Source of the DNA: Streptomyces pactum
GTDB taxonomy: Bacteria > Actinomycetota > Actinomycetes > Streptomycetales > Streptomycetaceae
Assembly (NCBI RefSeq): GCF_002005225.1
Contig: NZ_CP019724.1
Location: forward strand, 6,769,001 to 6,833,000
Direction: 5' to 3'
Length of the DNA: 64,000 bases
Shown here: positions 43,858 through 53,427 of the stretch, piece after piece
Layout of the letters: each line of letters begins with the position of its first letter
How positions within the stretch are numbered: position 1 is the stretch's first letter
Translations under genes and position numbers: made by a program
The notes under the pieces: generated by a model
What the model was told of the DNA's origin: nothing
Database searches by the model: none
Seen by the model: the letters and a program-made list of their open reading frames with translations, nothing else

Positions 43858-44703
43858 GTGGAAGCCAACACTCGTAGCACCGGGCGTCTGCCAGCTGCCT
43901 TCCTGACGCCCGGGTCCTCTTCGTTCATGGACTTCCTCGGTGAGCACCAGCCGGAGATGCTCCCGGGCAACCGGCAGTTGCCGCCGGTTCAGGGTGTGAT
44001 CGAGGCGCCGCACGGCACCACGATCGTGGCGGTGACGTTCCCCGGCGGTGTCGTTCTCGCCGGTGACCGGCGGGCCACCATGGGCAACATGATCGCCCAG
44101 CGGGACATCGAGAAGGTCTTCCCGGCCGACGAGTACTCGGCCGTGGGCATCGCCGGCACGGCGGGCCTGGCCGTGGAGATGGTGAAGCTGTTCCAGTTGG
44201 AGCTGGAGCACTTCGAGAAGGTCGAGGGCGCCCAGTTGTCCCTGGAGGGCAAGGCGAACCGCCTGTCCACGATGATCCGGTCCAACCTGGGCATGGCGAT
44301 GCAGGGACTGGCCGTGGTGCCGCTGTTCGCCGGGTACGACGTGGACCGCGGCAGGGGCCGCATCTTCTCGTACGACGTGACGGGCGGGCGGTCCGAGGAG
44401 CAGAACTTCGCGACCACCGGGTCGGGGTCGATCTTCGCCCGTGGCGCCATGAAGAAGCTCTACCGCGAGGACCTGACCGAGGAGCAGGCCACGACGCTCG
44501 TGGTCCAGGCGCTCTACGACGCGGCAGACGACGACTCGGCGACCGGTGGTCCCGATGTCGCCCGCCGGATCTACCCGATCATCACTGTGATCACCGAGGA
44601 CGGCTTCCGCCGGCTGAGCGAGGACGAGGGTTCCGAACTCGCCCGCGCGGTGCTGGAACGGCGGCTCGAGCATCCCGACGGCCCGCGGGCCGCGCTGCTG
44701 TAG
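43858..44703 (+). CDS. prcB: 20S proteasome beta subunit
   Basis: This 281-residue protein starts at GTG 43858. The first 53 residues are a propeptide removed on assembly. The catalytic N-terminal nucleophile is Thr54 in [10 protein letters not shown]. The GDRRAT loop and the conserved Lys region complete the active site. Fourteen copies form the two inner rings of the proteasome. prcA follows after 59 bp, and the pair is usually cotranscribed. The length is normal for actinobacterial PrcB. Confidence 0.97.
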   Translation: MEANTRSTGRLPAAFLTPGSSSFMDFLGEHQPEMLPGNRQLPPVQGVIEAPHGTTIVAVTFPGGVVLAGDRRATMGNMIAQRDIEKVFPADEYSAVGIAGTAGLAVEMVKLFQLELEHFEKVEGAQLSLEGKANRLSTMIRSNLGMAMQGLAVVPLFAGYDVDRGRGRIFSYDVTGGRSEEQNFATTGSGSIFARGAMKKLYREDLTEEQATTLVVQALYDAADDDSATGGPDVARRIYPIITVITEDGFRRLSEDEGSELARAVLERRLEHPDGPRAALL

Positions 44704-44762
44704 CGGGTGCGTCCGTGTTGTCAGGTGGTCCAGTGACTTCTCCAGAAAGGGATGGATAACCG

Positions 44763-45515
44763 GTGTCGACGCCGTTCTATGTCTCACCCCAGCAGGCCAT
44801 GGCCGACCGGGCGGAGTACGCCCGCAAGGGCATCGCCCGTGGCCGCAGCCTGGTCGTGCTGCAGTACGCCGACGGCATCGTGTTCGTCGGCGAGAACCCG
44901 TCCCGTGCGCTGCACAAGTTCAGCGAGATCTACGACCGGATCGGCTTCGCGGCCGCCGGCAAGTACAACGAGTACGAGAACCTGCGGATCGGCGGGGTGC
45001 GCTACGCCGACCTGCGCGGTTACACGTACGACCGTGACGATGTGACGGCCCGCGGTCTGGCCAACGTGTACGCCCAGACGCTGGGCACGATCTTCTCCAG
45101 CCAGGCCGAGAAGCCGTACGAGGTGGAGCTGGTCGTCGCCGAGGTCGGCGACAGCGCCGACGGTGACCAGATCTACCGGCTGCCGCACGACGGCTCCATC
45201 GTGGACGAGCACGGCTCGGTCGCGGTCGGCGGCAACGCCGAGCAGATCAGCGGGTACCTGGACCAGCGGCACCGGGACGGCATGACGCTGGCCGAGGCCC
45301 TGAAGCTGGCGGTGCAGGCGCTGTCACGGGACACGAACGGCAGCGAGCGGGAGATTCCGGCGGAGCGGCTGGAAGTCGCCGTGCTGGACCGCACGCGTCC
45401 GCAGAAGCGGAAGTTCAAGCGGATCGTGGGGGCGCGGCTTTCCCGGCTGCTGGATTCGGTTCCGGGTGAGGTGTCCCCGGAGGACGGGGACGCGGACGGG
45501 GACGCGGACGAGTAG
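44763..45515 (+). CDS. prcA: 20S proteasome alpha subunit
   Basis: This 250-residue protein starts at GTG 44763. [20 protein letters not shown] forms the gating N-terminus and first helix. [19 protein letters not shown] and [18 protein letters not shown] are typical of PrcA. The alpha rings gate access to the PrcB chamber and dock the Arc/Mpa hexamer. The C-terminus carries an acidic repeat ([10 protein letters not shown]). It lies downstream of prcB and is followed by hairpins shared with the convergent LacI gene. Confidence 0.97.
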   Translation: MSTPFYVSPQQAMADRAEYARKGIARGRSLVVLQYADGIVFVGENPSRALHKFSEIYDRIGFAAAGKYNEYENLRIGGVRYADLRGYTYDRDDVTARGLANVYAQTLGTIFSSQAEKPYEVELVVAEVGDSADGDQIYRLPHDGSIVDEHGSVAVGGNAEQISGYLDQRHRDGMTLAEALKLAVQALSRDTNGSEREIPAERLEVAVLDRTRPQKRKFKRIVGARLSRLLDSVPGEVSPEDGDADGDADE

Positions 45516-45529
45516 CAGCGGTTGGCGTC

Positions 45530-45581
45530 GCGGGGTGTCCGAGGCGGCACCCCGCAGGCGCCGCCCGGGCGAGCCGGCGCC
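45530..45581. terminator. Paired hairpins between prcA and the LacI gene
   Basis: GCGGGGTG (45530-45537) pairs with CACCCCGC (45548-45555), and GGCGCCG (45557-45563) pairs with CGGCGCC (45575-45581). The two hairpins lie in the 95-bp gap of the convergent genes. Confidence 0.72.
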
Positions 45582-45610
45582 GGCCCGCCCCGTCGCGGGC
45601 ATCGCGGAGC

Positions 45611-46624
45611 TCACCGCGGCGGTGCCGTGGAGCCCCGTACCACCAGGTTCACCGGGATGTCCCCTTCCTCGGGGGCCCGCCCCTCCAGCACCGCCAGCAG
45701 GGCCCGCATGCCCCGCTCGCCGAACAGCTCCGCGTCGAGCCGGACGGTCGTCAGCTCGGGGTCGATGGCCGTGGCCAGGCCCAGGTCGTCCAGGCCGGTG
45801 ATCGAGAGATCGTCGGGGATGCGGAGCCCGGCCCGCCGGGCCGCCTTGTACGCGCCGGCCGCGAGTTTGTCGTCGTCACAGACCAGCGCCGTGGGCCGGG
45901 CCACCCCAAAAGCCGCGAGGGCGGCCTCCGCGGCGGTCTGGGCGCCCTCGATGGAGATGGGGGCGTGGGCAGTGCGCAGTTCGGTGCCGGGGGCGTCAGC
46001 CAGCCGTGTGGCCAGTTCCCGGGCGCGTACCTCGAAGGTCCAGGACGGGACGTCCGCCGCTAGGTGGAGGAAGCGGCGGTGGCCCAGGGACAGCAGGTGC
46101 TCCGCGACCTGACGGATGCCGTCGGCGATGTCCAGGTTGACCGTCGCGGCGCCCAGGCTGCCCTCGGGGTCGCTGTCCAGCATGACGAGGGGTAGCTGGT
46201 CGCCCCGGATCGCGGTGAGCGCGTCGGCCGCCATGGAGGACGCGATGACGCCGTCCAGGGCGGCCTGCGCCGAGGCGAAGGGGTCCCGGGCGGGGCCGAT
46301 GCCCTCGGGGGAGGGGTAGAGGACCACGCCGAAGCCGTGCTCGGCGGCGACCCGCGCGGCGCCCGTGTACACCTCCGCGAAGAACTCCGTGGTCAGCGCG
46401 GGGACGACCAGCAGAACCGTGCGCGTGCGGCCCAGGCGCAGGTTACGGGCGGCCAGGTTCGGGCGGTAGCCCAGTTGGTGCGCGGCCTCCCGGACCCGCT
46501 GGGCCGTGGGCTCCGACACGCGGCCGCGCCACTTGTCCCCGAGGACCAGGGACACCGCGGCCTGGGAGACGCCGGCGGCCTGGGCGACGTCCCGGCTCGT
46601 GGGGCGGGTGTTGCCTCGTGCCAC
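45611..46624 (-). CDS. LacI-family transcriptional regulator
   Basis: This 337-residue repressor starts at GTG 46624. The N-terminal helix-turn-helix reads TSRDVAQAAGVSQAAVSLVL, and the hinge helix LGYRPNLAARNL follows. The periplasmic-binding-protein-like sensor domain extends to residue ~330. The ligand, usually a sugar or nucleoside, cannot be read from the sequence. It is divergent from an MFS transporter gene. TACGTAT/ATACGTA symmetry in the shared gap suggests that it controls both genes. The pair interrupts the usual prcA-pafA order. Confidence 0.9.
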   Translation of the reverse strand: MARGNTRPTSRDVAQAAGVSQAAVSLVLGDKWRGRVSEPTAQRVREAAHQLGYRPNLAARNLRLGRTRTVLLVVPALTTEFFAEVYTGAARVAAEHGFGVVLYPSPEGIGPARDPFASAQAALDGVIASSMAADALTAIRGDQLPLVMLDSDPEGSLGAATVNLDIADGIRQVAEHLLSLGHRRFLHLAADVPSWTFEVRARELATRLADAPGTELRTAHAPISIEGAQTAAEAALAAFGVARPTALVCDDDKLAAGAYKAARRAGLRIPDDLSITGLDDLGLATAIDPELTTVRLDAELFGERGMRALLAVLEGRAPEEGDIPVNLVVRGSTAPPR

Positions 46625-46668
46625 CGTTCGCCTGCGCTTTCGTCTGGACTCGTGAACAGCCGACATGG

Positions 46669-46695
46669 TACGTATGACGAAGGAAGTTATACGTA
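46669..46695. promoter_or_regulatory. Inverted repeat between LacI and MFS genes, probable operator
   Basis: TACGTAT (46669-46675) and ATACGTA (46689-46695) are perfect 7-bp arms 13 bp apart in an AT-rich patch of an otherwise GC-rich gap. The position between divergent genes suits LacI binding. It also argues that translation of the MFS gene begins downstream of it. Confidence 0.6.
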
Positions 46696-46730
46696 AAACC
46701 TCGTCGGTTGGTTCGGAGAAGGGGTGGGCC

Positions 46731-47990
46731 GTGGTCGCCGGGTACCTGGACATTCTTCGGGCGCGGCATGCCGTCCGGCTGCTCGTCGGCACGCTCGTGG
46801 GCCGGCTGCCCAACGCCACCGCGGCGATCGCGATCGTGCTGTTCGTGCGGGCCGAGGGCGGTTCGTACAGCCTCGCGGGAGCGCTGGCCGCCGTGTACGG
46901 GGTCGCCAACGCCGTGGGGCAGCCGGTGCTCGGGCGGCTGGTGGACCTGCACGGGCAGCCGCGCGTGCAGTTGCCGGCCGCCGTGGTGTCGGGGCTGGCC
47001 ATGGGCGTGTTCGCCTTCGCCGGTACCGGGACGGTCGCGCTCGCGTACGCGGCCGTGGGGGCCGCGGGACTGTTCACGCCCCCGCTGGAGGGCGGGCTGC
47101 GGGCACTGTGGCCCAGCGTGCTGCGCAAGGAGGACCAGGTGCACACGGCGTACGCCATGGACGCCATCGCGCAGGAGGTCATGTTCACCGTCGGGCCGCT
47201 GCTCGTGACGGTGTGCGTGTCGCTGTGGTCGCCGCTGGTCGCCCTGCTCGTGCTGAACGCGGTGGGTGTGCTGGGTGCTCTGTCCGTGGTCGCGTCGCCC
47301 CCCTCGCGCGCTTGGCGGTCGGCGCCGCGCGAGGCGCACTGGCTCGGGGCGCTGCGTTCGTCCGGGCTGCTGGCGCTGCTGGGCGCCTTCCTGTTCGTCG
47401 GGATGGCGCTCGGGTCCATCACCGTCGCCGCCGTGCCCTACGCCGACGAGCACGGCGGCGACGCCGTCTACGGCTGGCTGATGGCCGCCCTGGGGCTCGG
47501 CGCGCTCGTCGGCGGGGCCGTCTACGGGGCCAGGCAGTGGAGCGGCGACCCGGCGCGGCGACTGCGGGTGCTGGTGGCCCTGCTGGCGGTGTGTTACCTG
47601 CCGCTGACGCTGATGCCGGGCGCGGTCGCCATGGTGCTGCTCACGGTGGTGGCCGGGGTCTTCCTGGCGCCGTGCATCGCCTGCGCGTTCGTCCTCGTCG
47701 ACCTGCACGCGCCGCGCGGCACGGTGACGGAGGCGTTCTCGTGGCTGGTGACGACGTTCACCGTGGGTGCCTCGGTGGGCACGGGCCTCACGGGGCCCGT
47801 CGTGGAGCACGGCGGGGCGCTGTGGGGGTTCGCGGTGCCCGGGGCGGCCGGGGCCGTGTCCCTGCTCGTGCTGGCGTGCACGGGCCGGGTCCTCGCAGCT
47901 CCCGCCAGGGCGGCGGTGGTTGCGGCTTCATCGGAAAATGATCCAAACCGTGCCGTCGAACCCCGTTTCAGTTCGGGTCATCAGGCGTAA
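46731..47990 (+). CDS. MFS transporter
   Basis: This 419-residue protein runs from GTG 46731, which follows GGAGAAGGGG. In-frame ATGs at 46665 and 46674 exist, but they lie in the operator-like repeat and lack a good site. About twelve hydrophobic helices are visible. The loop after helix 2 has a GRLVDLHGQPR motif that resembles the MFS signature. The substrate is unknown; the divergent LacI regulator hints at a sugar or nucleoside, or a drug. The gene ends 9 bp before pafA, so some readthrough into pafA is possible. Confidence 0.86.
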   Translation: MVAGYLDILRARHAVRLLVGTLVGRLPNATAAIAIVLFVRAEGGSYSLAGALAAVYGVANAVGQPVLGRLVDLHGQPRVQLPAAVVSGLAMGVFAFAGTGTVALAYAAVGAAGLFTPPLEGGLRALWPSVLRKEDQVHTAYAMDAIAQEVMFTVGPLLVTVCVSLWSPLVALLVLNAVGVLGALSVVASPPSRAWRSAPREAHWLGALRSSGLLALLGAFLFVGMALGSITVAAVPYADEHGGDAVYGWLMAALGLGALVGGAVYGARQWSGDPARRLRVLVALLAVCYLPLTLMPGAVAMVLLTVVAGVFLAPCIACAFVLVDLHAPRGTVTEAFSWLVTTFTVGASVGTGLTGPVVEHGGALWGFAVPGAAGAVSLLVLACTGRVLAAPARAAVVAASSENDPNRAVEPRFSSGHQA

Positions 47991-47999
47991 TGTTCAGTC

Positions 48000-49361
48000 A
48001 TGGACCGCCGCATTTTCGGGCTGGAGAACGAGTACGGCGTCACGTGCACGTTCAGGGGACAGCGCCGCCTGTCGCCTGACGAGGTGGCGCGGTACCTCTT
48101 CCGCCGTGTCGTGTCATGGGGCCGCAGCAGCAATGTCTTTCTGCGCAACGGGGCCCGCCTCTATCTCGATGTCGGATCACATCCGGAATACGCCACACCC
48201 GAATGTGACAACGTGATCGAACTCGTCACCCACGACAAGGCGGGCGAGCGCATTCTCGAAGGACTCCTGGTGGACGCCGAACGACGCCTGCACGAGGAGG
48301 GAATCGCGGGCGACGTCTACCTCTTCAAGAACAACACCGACTCCGCCGGCAACTCCTACGGCTGCCACGAGAATTACCTCGTGGCCCGGCACGGGGAGTT
48401 CTCGCGGCTCGCGGACATCCTCATCCCGTTCCTGGTGACCAGGCAGTTGCTCTGCGGCGCCGGCAAGGTGCTGCAGACACCGCGCGGCGCCGTGTACTGC
48501 GTCAGCCAGCGGGCCGAGCACATCTGGGAGGGCGTCTCCTCGGCGACCACCCGCTCCCGGCCCATCATCAACACCCGCGACGAGCCGCACGCCGACGCCG
48601 AGCGCTACCGGCGCCTGCACGTCATCGTGGGCGACTCGAACATGTCCGAGACGACCATGCTGCTCAAGGTCGGCGCCACCGACCTGGTGCTGCGCATGAT
48701 CGAGGCGGGCACGGTGATGCGCGACCTCACCCTGGAGAACCCGATCCGGGCGATCCGCGAGGTGAGCCACGACATCACCGGTCGCCGGAAGGTGCGCCTG
48801 GCCAGCGGCCGGGAGGCGTCCGCGCTGGAGGTGCAGCGGGAGTACTACGAGAAGGCCGTGGACTTCTGCGAGCGCCGCGGCATCCGCACCGGCACCGTCG
48901 AGCGCGTGCTGGAGCTGTGGGGCCGCACCCTGGACGCCATCGAGGCCGAGGACCTCGACCGCATCGACACCGAGATCGACTGGGTCATGAAGTACAAGCT
49001 CCTGGAGCGGTACCGGGCCAAGCACAACATGACCATGTCGCACCCGCGGGTCGCGCAGATAGACCTCGCCTACCACGACATCCACCGCCGTCGTGGCCTG
49101 TACTACCTGCTCGAGAAGAAGGGCCAGGCGGCCCGGGTCGCGAACGACCTGAAGATCTTCGAGGGCAAGTCCGTGCCTCCGCAGACCACTCGGGCCCGGC
49201 TGCGCGGCGACTTCATCCGACGGGCCCAGGAGCAGCGCCGGGACTTCACCGTCGACTGGGTCCATCTCAAGCTCAACGACCAGGCGCAGCGCACCGTGTT
49301 GTGCAAGGACCCGTTCCGTTCGGTGGACGACCGGGTGGAGAAGCTGATCGCCGGTATGTGA
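48000..49361 (+). CDS. pafA: Pup-protein ligase PafA
   Basis: This 453-residue enzyme activates the C-terminal Glu of Pup by phosphorylation and joins it to target lysines. GLENEYGVT at the N-terminus, [12 protein letters not shown] and [15 protein letters not shown] are conserved active-site segments. The Dop-loop present in the paralogue at 41723 is absent here, which marks this one as the ligase. It starts at ATG 48000 with no strong ribosome-binding site, only 9 bp after the MFS gene. A perfect hairpin ends the transcript. Confidence 0.95.
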   Translation: MDRRIFGLENEYGVTCTFRGQRRLSPDEVARYLFRRVVSWGRSSNVFLRNGARLYLDVGSHPEYATPECDNVIELVTHDKAGERILEGLLVDAERRLHEEGIAGDVYLFKNNTDSAGNSYGCHENYLVARHGEFSRLADILIPFLVTRQLLCGAGKVLQTPRGAVYCVSQRAEHIWEGVSSATTRSRPIINTRDEPHADAERYRRLHVIVGDSNMSETTMLLKVGATDLVLRMIEAGTVMRDLTLENPIRAIREVSHDITGRRKVRLASGREASALEVQREYYEKAVDFCERRGIRTGTVERVLELWGRTLDAIEAEDLDRIDTEIDWVMKYKLLERYRAKHNMTMSHPRVAQIDLAYHDIHRRRGLYYLLEKKGQAARVANDLKIFEGKSVPPQTTRARLRGDFIRRAQEQRRDFTVDWVHLKLNDQAQRTVLCKDPFRSVDDRVEKLIAGM

Positions 49362-49410
49362 GCCGGACGAGGTGGGACACGCGTTTGCGCACGAAAGGGC
49401 GGAACGCCAC

Positions 49411-49443
49411 ACGGGCACCGTACGTTAGCCGTACGGTGCCCGT
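49411..49443 (+). terminator. Terminator after pafA
   Basis: A perfect 14-bp stem, ACGGGCACCGTACG (49411-49424) with CGTACGGTGCCCGT (49430-49443), has a 5-base loop. It lies 49 bp after the pafA stop. Confidence 0.87.
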
Positions 49444-49506
49444 CTCACGCCGTAGAGTTGCGCGCACTTCCCCAGGACCGACCGATACCGATACGAGGCC
49501 CCCACC

Positions 49507-50508
49507 GTGCGCCGACGCTCACTCCTCATCGCCGTCCCCGCCGGACTGGTCACGCTCGCCGCATGCGGTGACGGCGACGACTCCGGATCGAGCAGCGCCG
49601 GCGACAGCGCGACGCCCGAGGCGTCGGCCACGTCGGCACCGCCGCCGAAGATCGTCGACGGCCCGTTGCCGGCGATCACCGCGGGGACGAAGTTCGACGA
49701 GAAGCCGACCGTCGCCAAGGGCGGCGGCGAGCCCTCCAAGGACCTCGCGGTCAAGACGGTCATCGCCGGTGGCGGCAGGGCCGTCGCCGAGAACGACTTC
49801 GTGTCGGCGAACTACCTGGGCCAGATCTGGGAGAGCGCGAAGGTCTTCGACAACTCCTACGACCGCAAGACCCCCCTGGTCATCCAGCTCGCCCAGGGCG
49901 GCGTCATCGACGGCTGGCGGTACGCCCTCATCGGCAAGAAGACCGGCAGCCGCGTCCAGTTCTCCGTACCGCCCACCTGGGGTTACGGCGAGCAGGGCAA
50001 CGAGCAGGTGGGCATCAAGGGTTCCGACACGCTGGTGTTCGTGGTCGACGTGCAGGACACCTTCAACGCCAAGAGCTCCGCCAAGGGCAAGGAAGTCCCC
50101 CAGGACGACGCCGCCCTGCCCAAGGTCGGCACCAACACCGACGGCAAGGCGCCCGCCATCGAGGTGCCGAAGTCCGACGCGCCGAAGAAGCTCGCGGCCG
50201 AGTACGTCCTCGAGGGCGACGGCGCCGAGGTCGACGCCCAGGACAGTGTGCTCGTGCAGTACAAGGGCGTGGTCTGGGACGGCGGCAAGGAGTTCGACTC
50301 GACGTACGGCAGGAAGCAGCTCACGTCGTTCTCGCTCCAGCAGGTCGTCAAGGGCTGGTCGCAGGGCCTGACCGGCAAGAAGGTCGGCAGCCGCGTCCTC
50401 ATCGTCATCCCGCCGGACCTGGGGTACGGCGACAGCCCGCCGGAGGGCAGCGGCATCGAGAAGGACTCCACTCTGGTCTTCTCCGTCGACATCCTGGCGA
50501 AGATGTGA
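49507..50508 (+). CDS. FKBP-type peptidyl-prolyl isomerase lipoprotein, two domains
   Basis: This 333-residue exported protein starts at GTG 49507. The lipobox LAAC places acylated Cys at residue 20. A Ser/Ala-rich linker follows. Two FKBP-like domains are visible. The first (about 85-180) has VIDGWRYALIGKKTGSRVQF and WGYGEQG. The second (about 235-333) has VVKGWSQGLTGKKVGSRV and LGYGDSPPEGSGI. It should help fold secreted proteins at the outer membrane face. A cytoplasmic single-domain FKBP gene follows 61 bp later, probably in one operon with pafB and pafC further on. Confidence 0.92.
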   Translation: MRRRSLLIAVPAGLVTLAACGDGDDSGSSSAGDSATPEASATSAPPPKIVDGPLPAITAGTKFDEKPTVAKGGGEPSKDLAVKTVIAGGGRAVAENDFVSANYLGQIWESAKVFDNSYDRKTPLVIQLAQGGVIDGWRYALIGKKTGSRVQFSVPPTWGYGEQGNEQVGIKGSDTLVFVVDVQDTFNAKSSAKGKEVPQDDAALPKVGTNTDGKAPAIEVPKSDAPKKLAAEYVLEGDGAEVDAQDSVLVQYKGVVWDGGKEFDSTYGRKQLTSFSLQQVVKGWSQGLTGKKVGSRVLIVIPPDLGYGDSPPEGSGIEKDSTLVFSVDILAKM

Positions 50509-50569
50509 CGCCCCGGAGATGTAAGACTTGGGCCGTTGCCTTTCCGCAGACAAGCAGGAGCTGAAACAC

Positions 50570-50941
50570 GTGAGCATCGACAAGCCCGAGGTCGACTTCC
50601 CGGGCGGCGAGCCCCCGGCGGACCTCGAGATCAAGGACATCTGGGAGGGCGACGGCCCGGTTGCGCAGGCCGGTCAGACCGTGACCGTCCACTACGTGGG
50701 CGTGGCGTTCAGCACGGGCGAGGAGTTCGACGCCAGCTGGAACCGCGGTACGCCGTTCCGCTTCCCGCTCGGTGGCGGCCGCGTCATCGCCGGCTGGGAC
50801 CAGGGCGTGCAGGGCATGAAGGTCGGCGGCCGCCGCCAGCTCACCGTCCCGGCCCACCTCGCCTACGGCGACCAGAGCCCGACCCCGGCGATCAAGCCCG
50901 GCGAGACGCTGATCTTCGTGGTCGACCTGCTCGGAGTCTGA
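50570..50941 (+). CDS. FKBP-type peptidyl-prolyl cis-trans isomerase
   Basis: This 123-residue single-domain protein starts at GTG 50570, behind CAGGAG. The FKBP fold is shown by VTVHYVGVAFSTGEEFDASW, RVIAGWDQGVQGMKVGGRR and HLAYGDQSPTPAIKPGETL. The pocket Trp and Tyr are present, so it is probably active. No signal peptide is seen, so it acts in the cytoplasm. It lies directly downstream of the lipoprotein FKBP gene and 137 bp upstream of pafB. Confidence 0.92.
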   Translation: MSIDKPEVDFPGGEPPADLEIKDIWEGDGPVAQAGQTVTVHYVGVAFSTGEEFDASWNRGTPFRFPLGGGRVIAGWDQGVQGMKVGGRRQLTVPAHLAYGDQSPTPAIKPGETLIFVVDLLGV

Positions 50942-51078
50942 TCGAAGTCCGAAGGGACGGCGATCAGAGCCGGTCATCCGGGGTCCATGCCTGTCCGGGC
51001 ATGGGCCCTCGGCTTTTGCCGGGCCACCGGGGAGCGGTACGGTCATCCGTCGTAAGCACCATAGGGAGAAGGGCGTCG

Positions 51079-52056
51079 ATGGCCATTGCCAAGGCCGAGC
51101 GGCTGATGAACCTGGCGCTGTGTCTGCTCGGGACTCGGCGGCCACTCAGCAAGCGCGAGCTGCGCGATTCCATCGAGGCATATGTAGAGGCCTCCAGGCC
51201 GGGCCAGGGCGCGGCGGGCTCCGACGACTCGTTCAACCGCATGTTCGAGCGGGACAAGGACGACCTGCGAGAACTCGGGCTCGTCATCGAGACCGTGGAG
51301 AGCCTCGACGGCGAGGTCGGCTACCTGGCCCGCCGCGACAGCAACCGCCTGCCGCCCATCACCCTGGACGCCGAGGAGGCCGCCGCGCTCGGGCTCGCCG
51401 CCAAGGTGTGGCAGCAGGCCCGACTGGCCGGCGCCGCGAGCGGCGCGCTGCAGAAGCTGCGCGCGGCCGGGCTGCCCGAGGACGTCGACCCGTACGAGGC
51501 GCACAGCGCGCTGGAGCCCCGCATCCCGGTGCACGAGGCCGCGTTCGAGCCGCTGATGCTGGCCTGCCGAGACCGCCGGCCGGTCGTCTTCGACTACCGC
51601 AAGGCCAACGCCGCCCAACCCGAGCCCCGCCACGTCGAACCGTGGGCGCTGGAGTGCTGGCGCGGCCACTGGTACCTGGCCGGCTTCGACCGCGACCGCG
51701 GTGCCGAGCGGGTCTTCCGGCTGTCCCGGATCACGGGCCGGGTGCGCTCGCGCGGCGCGCGGTTCACCGCGCCCGTGCCCGATGTCGTCACCGTCCGCGA
51801 GACGGTCGCGAGCTGGGCGGGGGAGACCGCCGACCGTTCCGCGCTGATCCGGCTGCGTACGGGCGCGGGGTACCCCCTTCGGGCGAAGGCCACCGGTGTC
51901 CGGGAACTCGGTGACGGCTGGGACGAGTTGGAGATTCCGTACGGGCACGGCCTGGACGCCTGGCTGGTGGAGTTCGGGCCGGACGTGGTGGTGCTGGAGC
52001 CGGTGGAGCTGCGTGCGGACGTGGTGGACCGGCTGCGTGCCGTGGCCAAGGGCTGA
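51079..52056 (+). CDS. pafB: WYL-domain regulator PafB
   Basis: This 325-residue protein starts at ATG 51079 with GGGAGAAGGG just before. The N-terminal winged helix (about 1-75) includes RPLSKRELRDSIEAY and FERDKDDLRELG. The WYL domain carries GHWYLAGFDRDRGAERVFRL. PafB forms a heterodimer with PafC. In mycobacteria the pair activates a LexA/RecA-independent DNA-damage response with RNA polymerase. pafC follows 18 bp later. Despite its name it is not part of the ligation chemistry. Confidence 0.92.
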   Translation: MAIAKAERLMNLALCLLGTRRPLSKRELRDSIEAYVEASRPGQGAAGSDDSFNRMFERDKDDLRELGLVIETVESLDGEVGYLARRDSNRLPPITLDAEEAAALGLAAKVWQQARLAGAASGALQKLRAAGLPEDVDPYEAHSALEPRIPVHEAAFEPLMLACRDRRPVVFDYRKANAAQPEPRHVEPWALECWRGHWYLAGFDRDRGAERVFRLSRITGRVRSRGARFTAPVPDVVTVRETVASWAGETADRSALIRLRTGAGYPLRAKATGVRELGDGWDELEIPYGHGLDAWLVEFGPDVVVLEPVELRADVVDRLRAVAKG

Positions 52057-52074
52057 GGGGGAGCGGACAACAAA

Positions 52075-53127
52075 GTGGCAGGCAAACCGGTCAGGCCCGT
52101 GAACGCCATCGACCAGACCCGACGGATGCTGTCCCTGGTGACGTATCTGCGGGAGCGCCCCGGCGCCCGGGTCGAGGACGTCGCGCGCGCCTTCGGCATC
52201 ACCGAGGACGAGCTGGTCTCCGACCTCGACGTGCTGCCCATGTGCGGCACCAGCTTCCGCGGGGGCGACCTGCTCGACATCGACACCGACGGCGAGCGCA
52301 TCTGGTGGCACAACCCGGCCGCCCTCGGCGCGGACGCCGCCGAGCCGCTGCGGCTCGCCGCCGACGAGGCCACCGCGCTGCTCGTCGCCGCCCGGGCCGT
52401 GGCGACCCTGCCCGGTCTGCGCGAGAGTGACCGGCAGGCGCTGCTGAGGGCGACCGCCAAGGTGGAGACCTCGGCCGGCGAGGCCGCGGGCGCCAGCTCG
52501 CGCCTGTCCGTCACCTTCGAGTCCGAGGGCGGTGTCTTCGCCGACGTCGACCGGGCGATCTCGGAGCGCCGACGGCTGTGGATCCGCTACTACTCACCGG
52601 CCCGCGACGAGGTCACCGAGCGCGAGATCGACCCCATCCGCCTGGTCAGCGTCGGGCACACGTACGTGGAGGCCTGGTGCCGCCGCTCCGAGGCCCGGCG
52701 CACCTTCCGCCTCGACCGGGTCGCCGAGATCCGCATCCTGGACGAGCCGTCCGCGCCGCCCGAGGTGGAGCTGCGGGACCTGTCGGAGGGGCTGGTGCAG
52801 CCCGCCGCCGAGGACCCCGAGGTCGTGGTGGAGGTCGGCCCCGGCGGACGCTGGGTCGCCGAGTACTACCCGCACGACAGCGCGGAGGAGCTGGCCGACG
52901 GAGGGCTGCGCATCACCCTGCGCACCCCCGACCCCGCGTCCCTGCGGCGGCTGGGCCTGCGGCTCGGGCGCGACGGCCGTATCGTCTCCCCGCCCGGACT
53001 CGCCGACAGCGCCCGGCAGGCGGCCCGCGAGGCGCTGGCGGCCTACGACGGCATGGAGGCGGTCGGGGCGCACGACGGGCCGGGCGAGGGGCCGCAAGGG
53101 CACGACAGGCAGGAGCGAGGATTGTGA
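52075..53127 (+). CDS. pafC: WYL-domain regulator PafC
   Basis: This 350-residue protein starts at GTG 52075. The N-terminal helix-turn-helix includes RVEDVARAFGITEDELVSDL. The WYL domain contains VSVGHTYVEAWCRRSEARRTFRLDRV-type residues (about 197-222), followed by a C-terminal WCX extension. It partners PafB. The C-terminal ~20 residues are Gly/Gln-rich. Its stop overlaps the start of the zinc-ribbon gene by four bases (GTGA), implying coupled translation. Confidence 0.92.
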   Translation: MAGKPVRPVNAIDQTRRMLSLVTYLRERPGARVEDVARAFGITEDELVSDLDVLPMCGTSFRGGDLLDIDTDGERIWWHNPAALGADAAEPLRLAADEATALLVAARAVATLPGLRESDRQALLRATAKVETSAGEAAGASSRLSVTFESEGGVFADVDRAISERRRLWIRYYSPARDEVTEREIDPIRLVSVGHTYVEAWCRRSEARRTFRLDRVAEIRILDEPSAPPEVELRDLSEGLVQPAAEDPEVVVEVGPGGRWVAEYYPHDSAEELADGGLRITLRTPDPASLRRLGLRLGRDGRIVSPPGLADSARQAAREALAAYDGMEAVGAHDGPGEGPQGHDRQERGL

Positions 53128-53417
53128 GCGAGTCCGTGGGGCCGGGTGCGCCGGGCATGACGGCGGCGTCCGCGTTCGCCGGCATGCGGCGCGTTTCCCC
53201 GGTCGTGTTCAAGGCCGGCTGCCCGGAGTGCCGGGGCCGCTTCGAGCTCGCCGCGAGCGCCCTGCGCCTCGCCATCGGCGCCACCAGCCGGACCACGTTC
53301 TACTCGTTCACCTGCCCCGAGTGCGGGTCCGCCGTGCGCAAGCCGGCGGGGGAGCGGGTCGTGGAGCTGCTCACCGGCGGCGGGGTCAGGACCCTGCGGC
53401 TGCACTCCACCGTCTAG
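53124..53417 (+). CDS. Small zinc-ribbon protein downstream of pafC
   Basis: This 97-residue protein starts at GTG 53124, overlapping the pafC stop. Two CPEC knuckles (residues ~33-36 and ~64-67) give a four-cysteine zinc ribbon, with the segment FTCPECGSAVRKPAGERVVE after the second. No other domain is recognised. Tight coupling to pafC suggests an accessory role, perhaps contact with DNA or RNA polymerase, but that is only inferred. Confidence 0.75.
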   Translation: MSESVGPGAPGMTAASAFAGMRRVSPVVFKAGCPECRGRFELAASALRLAIGATSRTTFYSFTCPECGSAVRKPAGERVVELLTGGGVRTLRLHSTV

Positions 53418-53427
53418 GCTCGGCGTC

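Noticed and set aside
46665..46730. MFS start at ATG 46665 or 46674
   Set aside because: Both lie in the operator-like repeat and lack a ribosome-binding site, whereas GTG 46731 follows GGAGAAGGGG.
41723..49361. dop and pafA as a recent duplication
   Set aside because: They are ancient paralogues with distinct functions; the Dop-loop is present only in dop and identity is modest.
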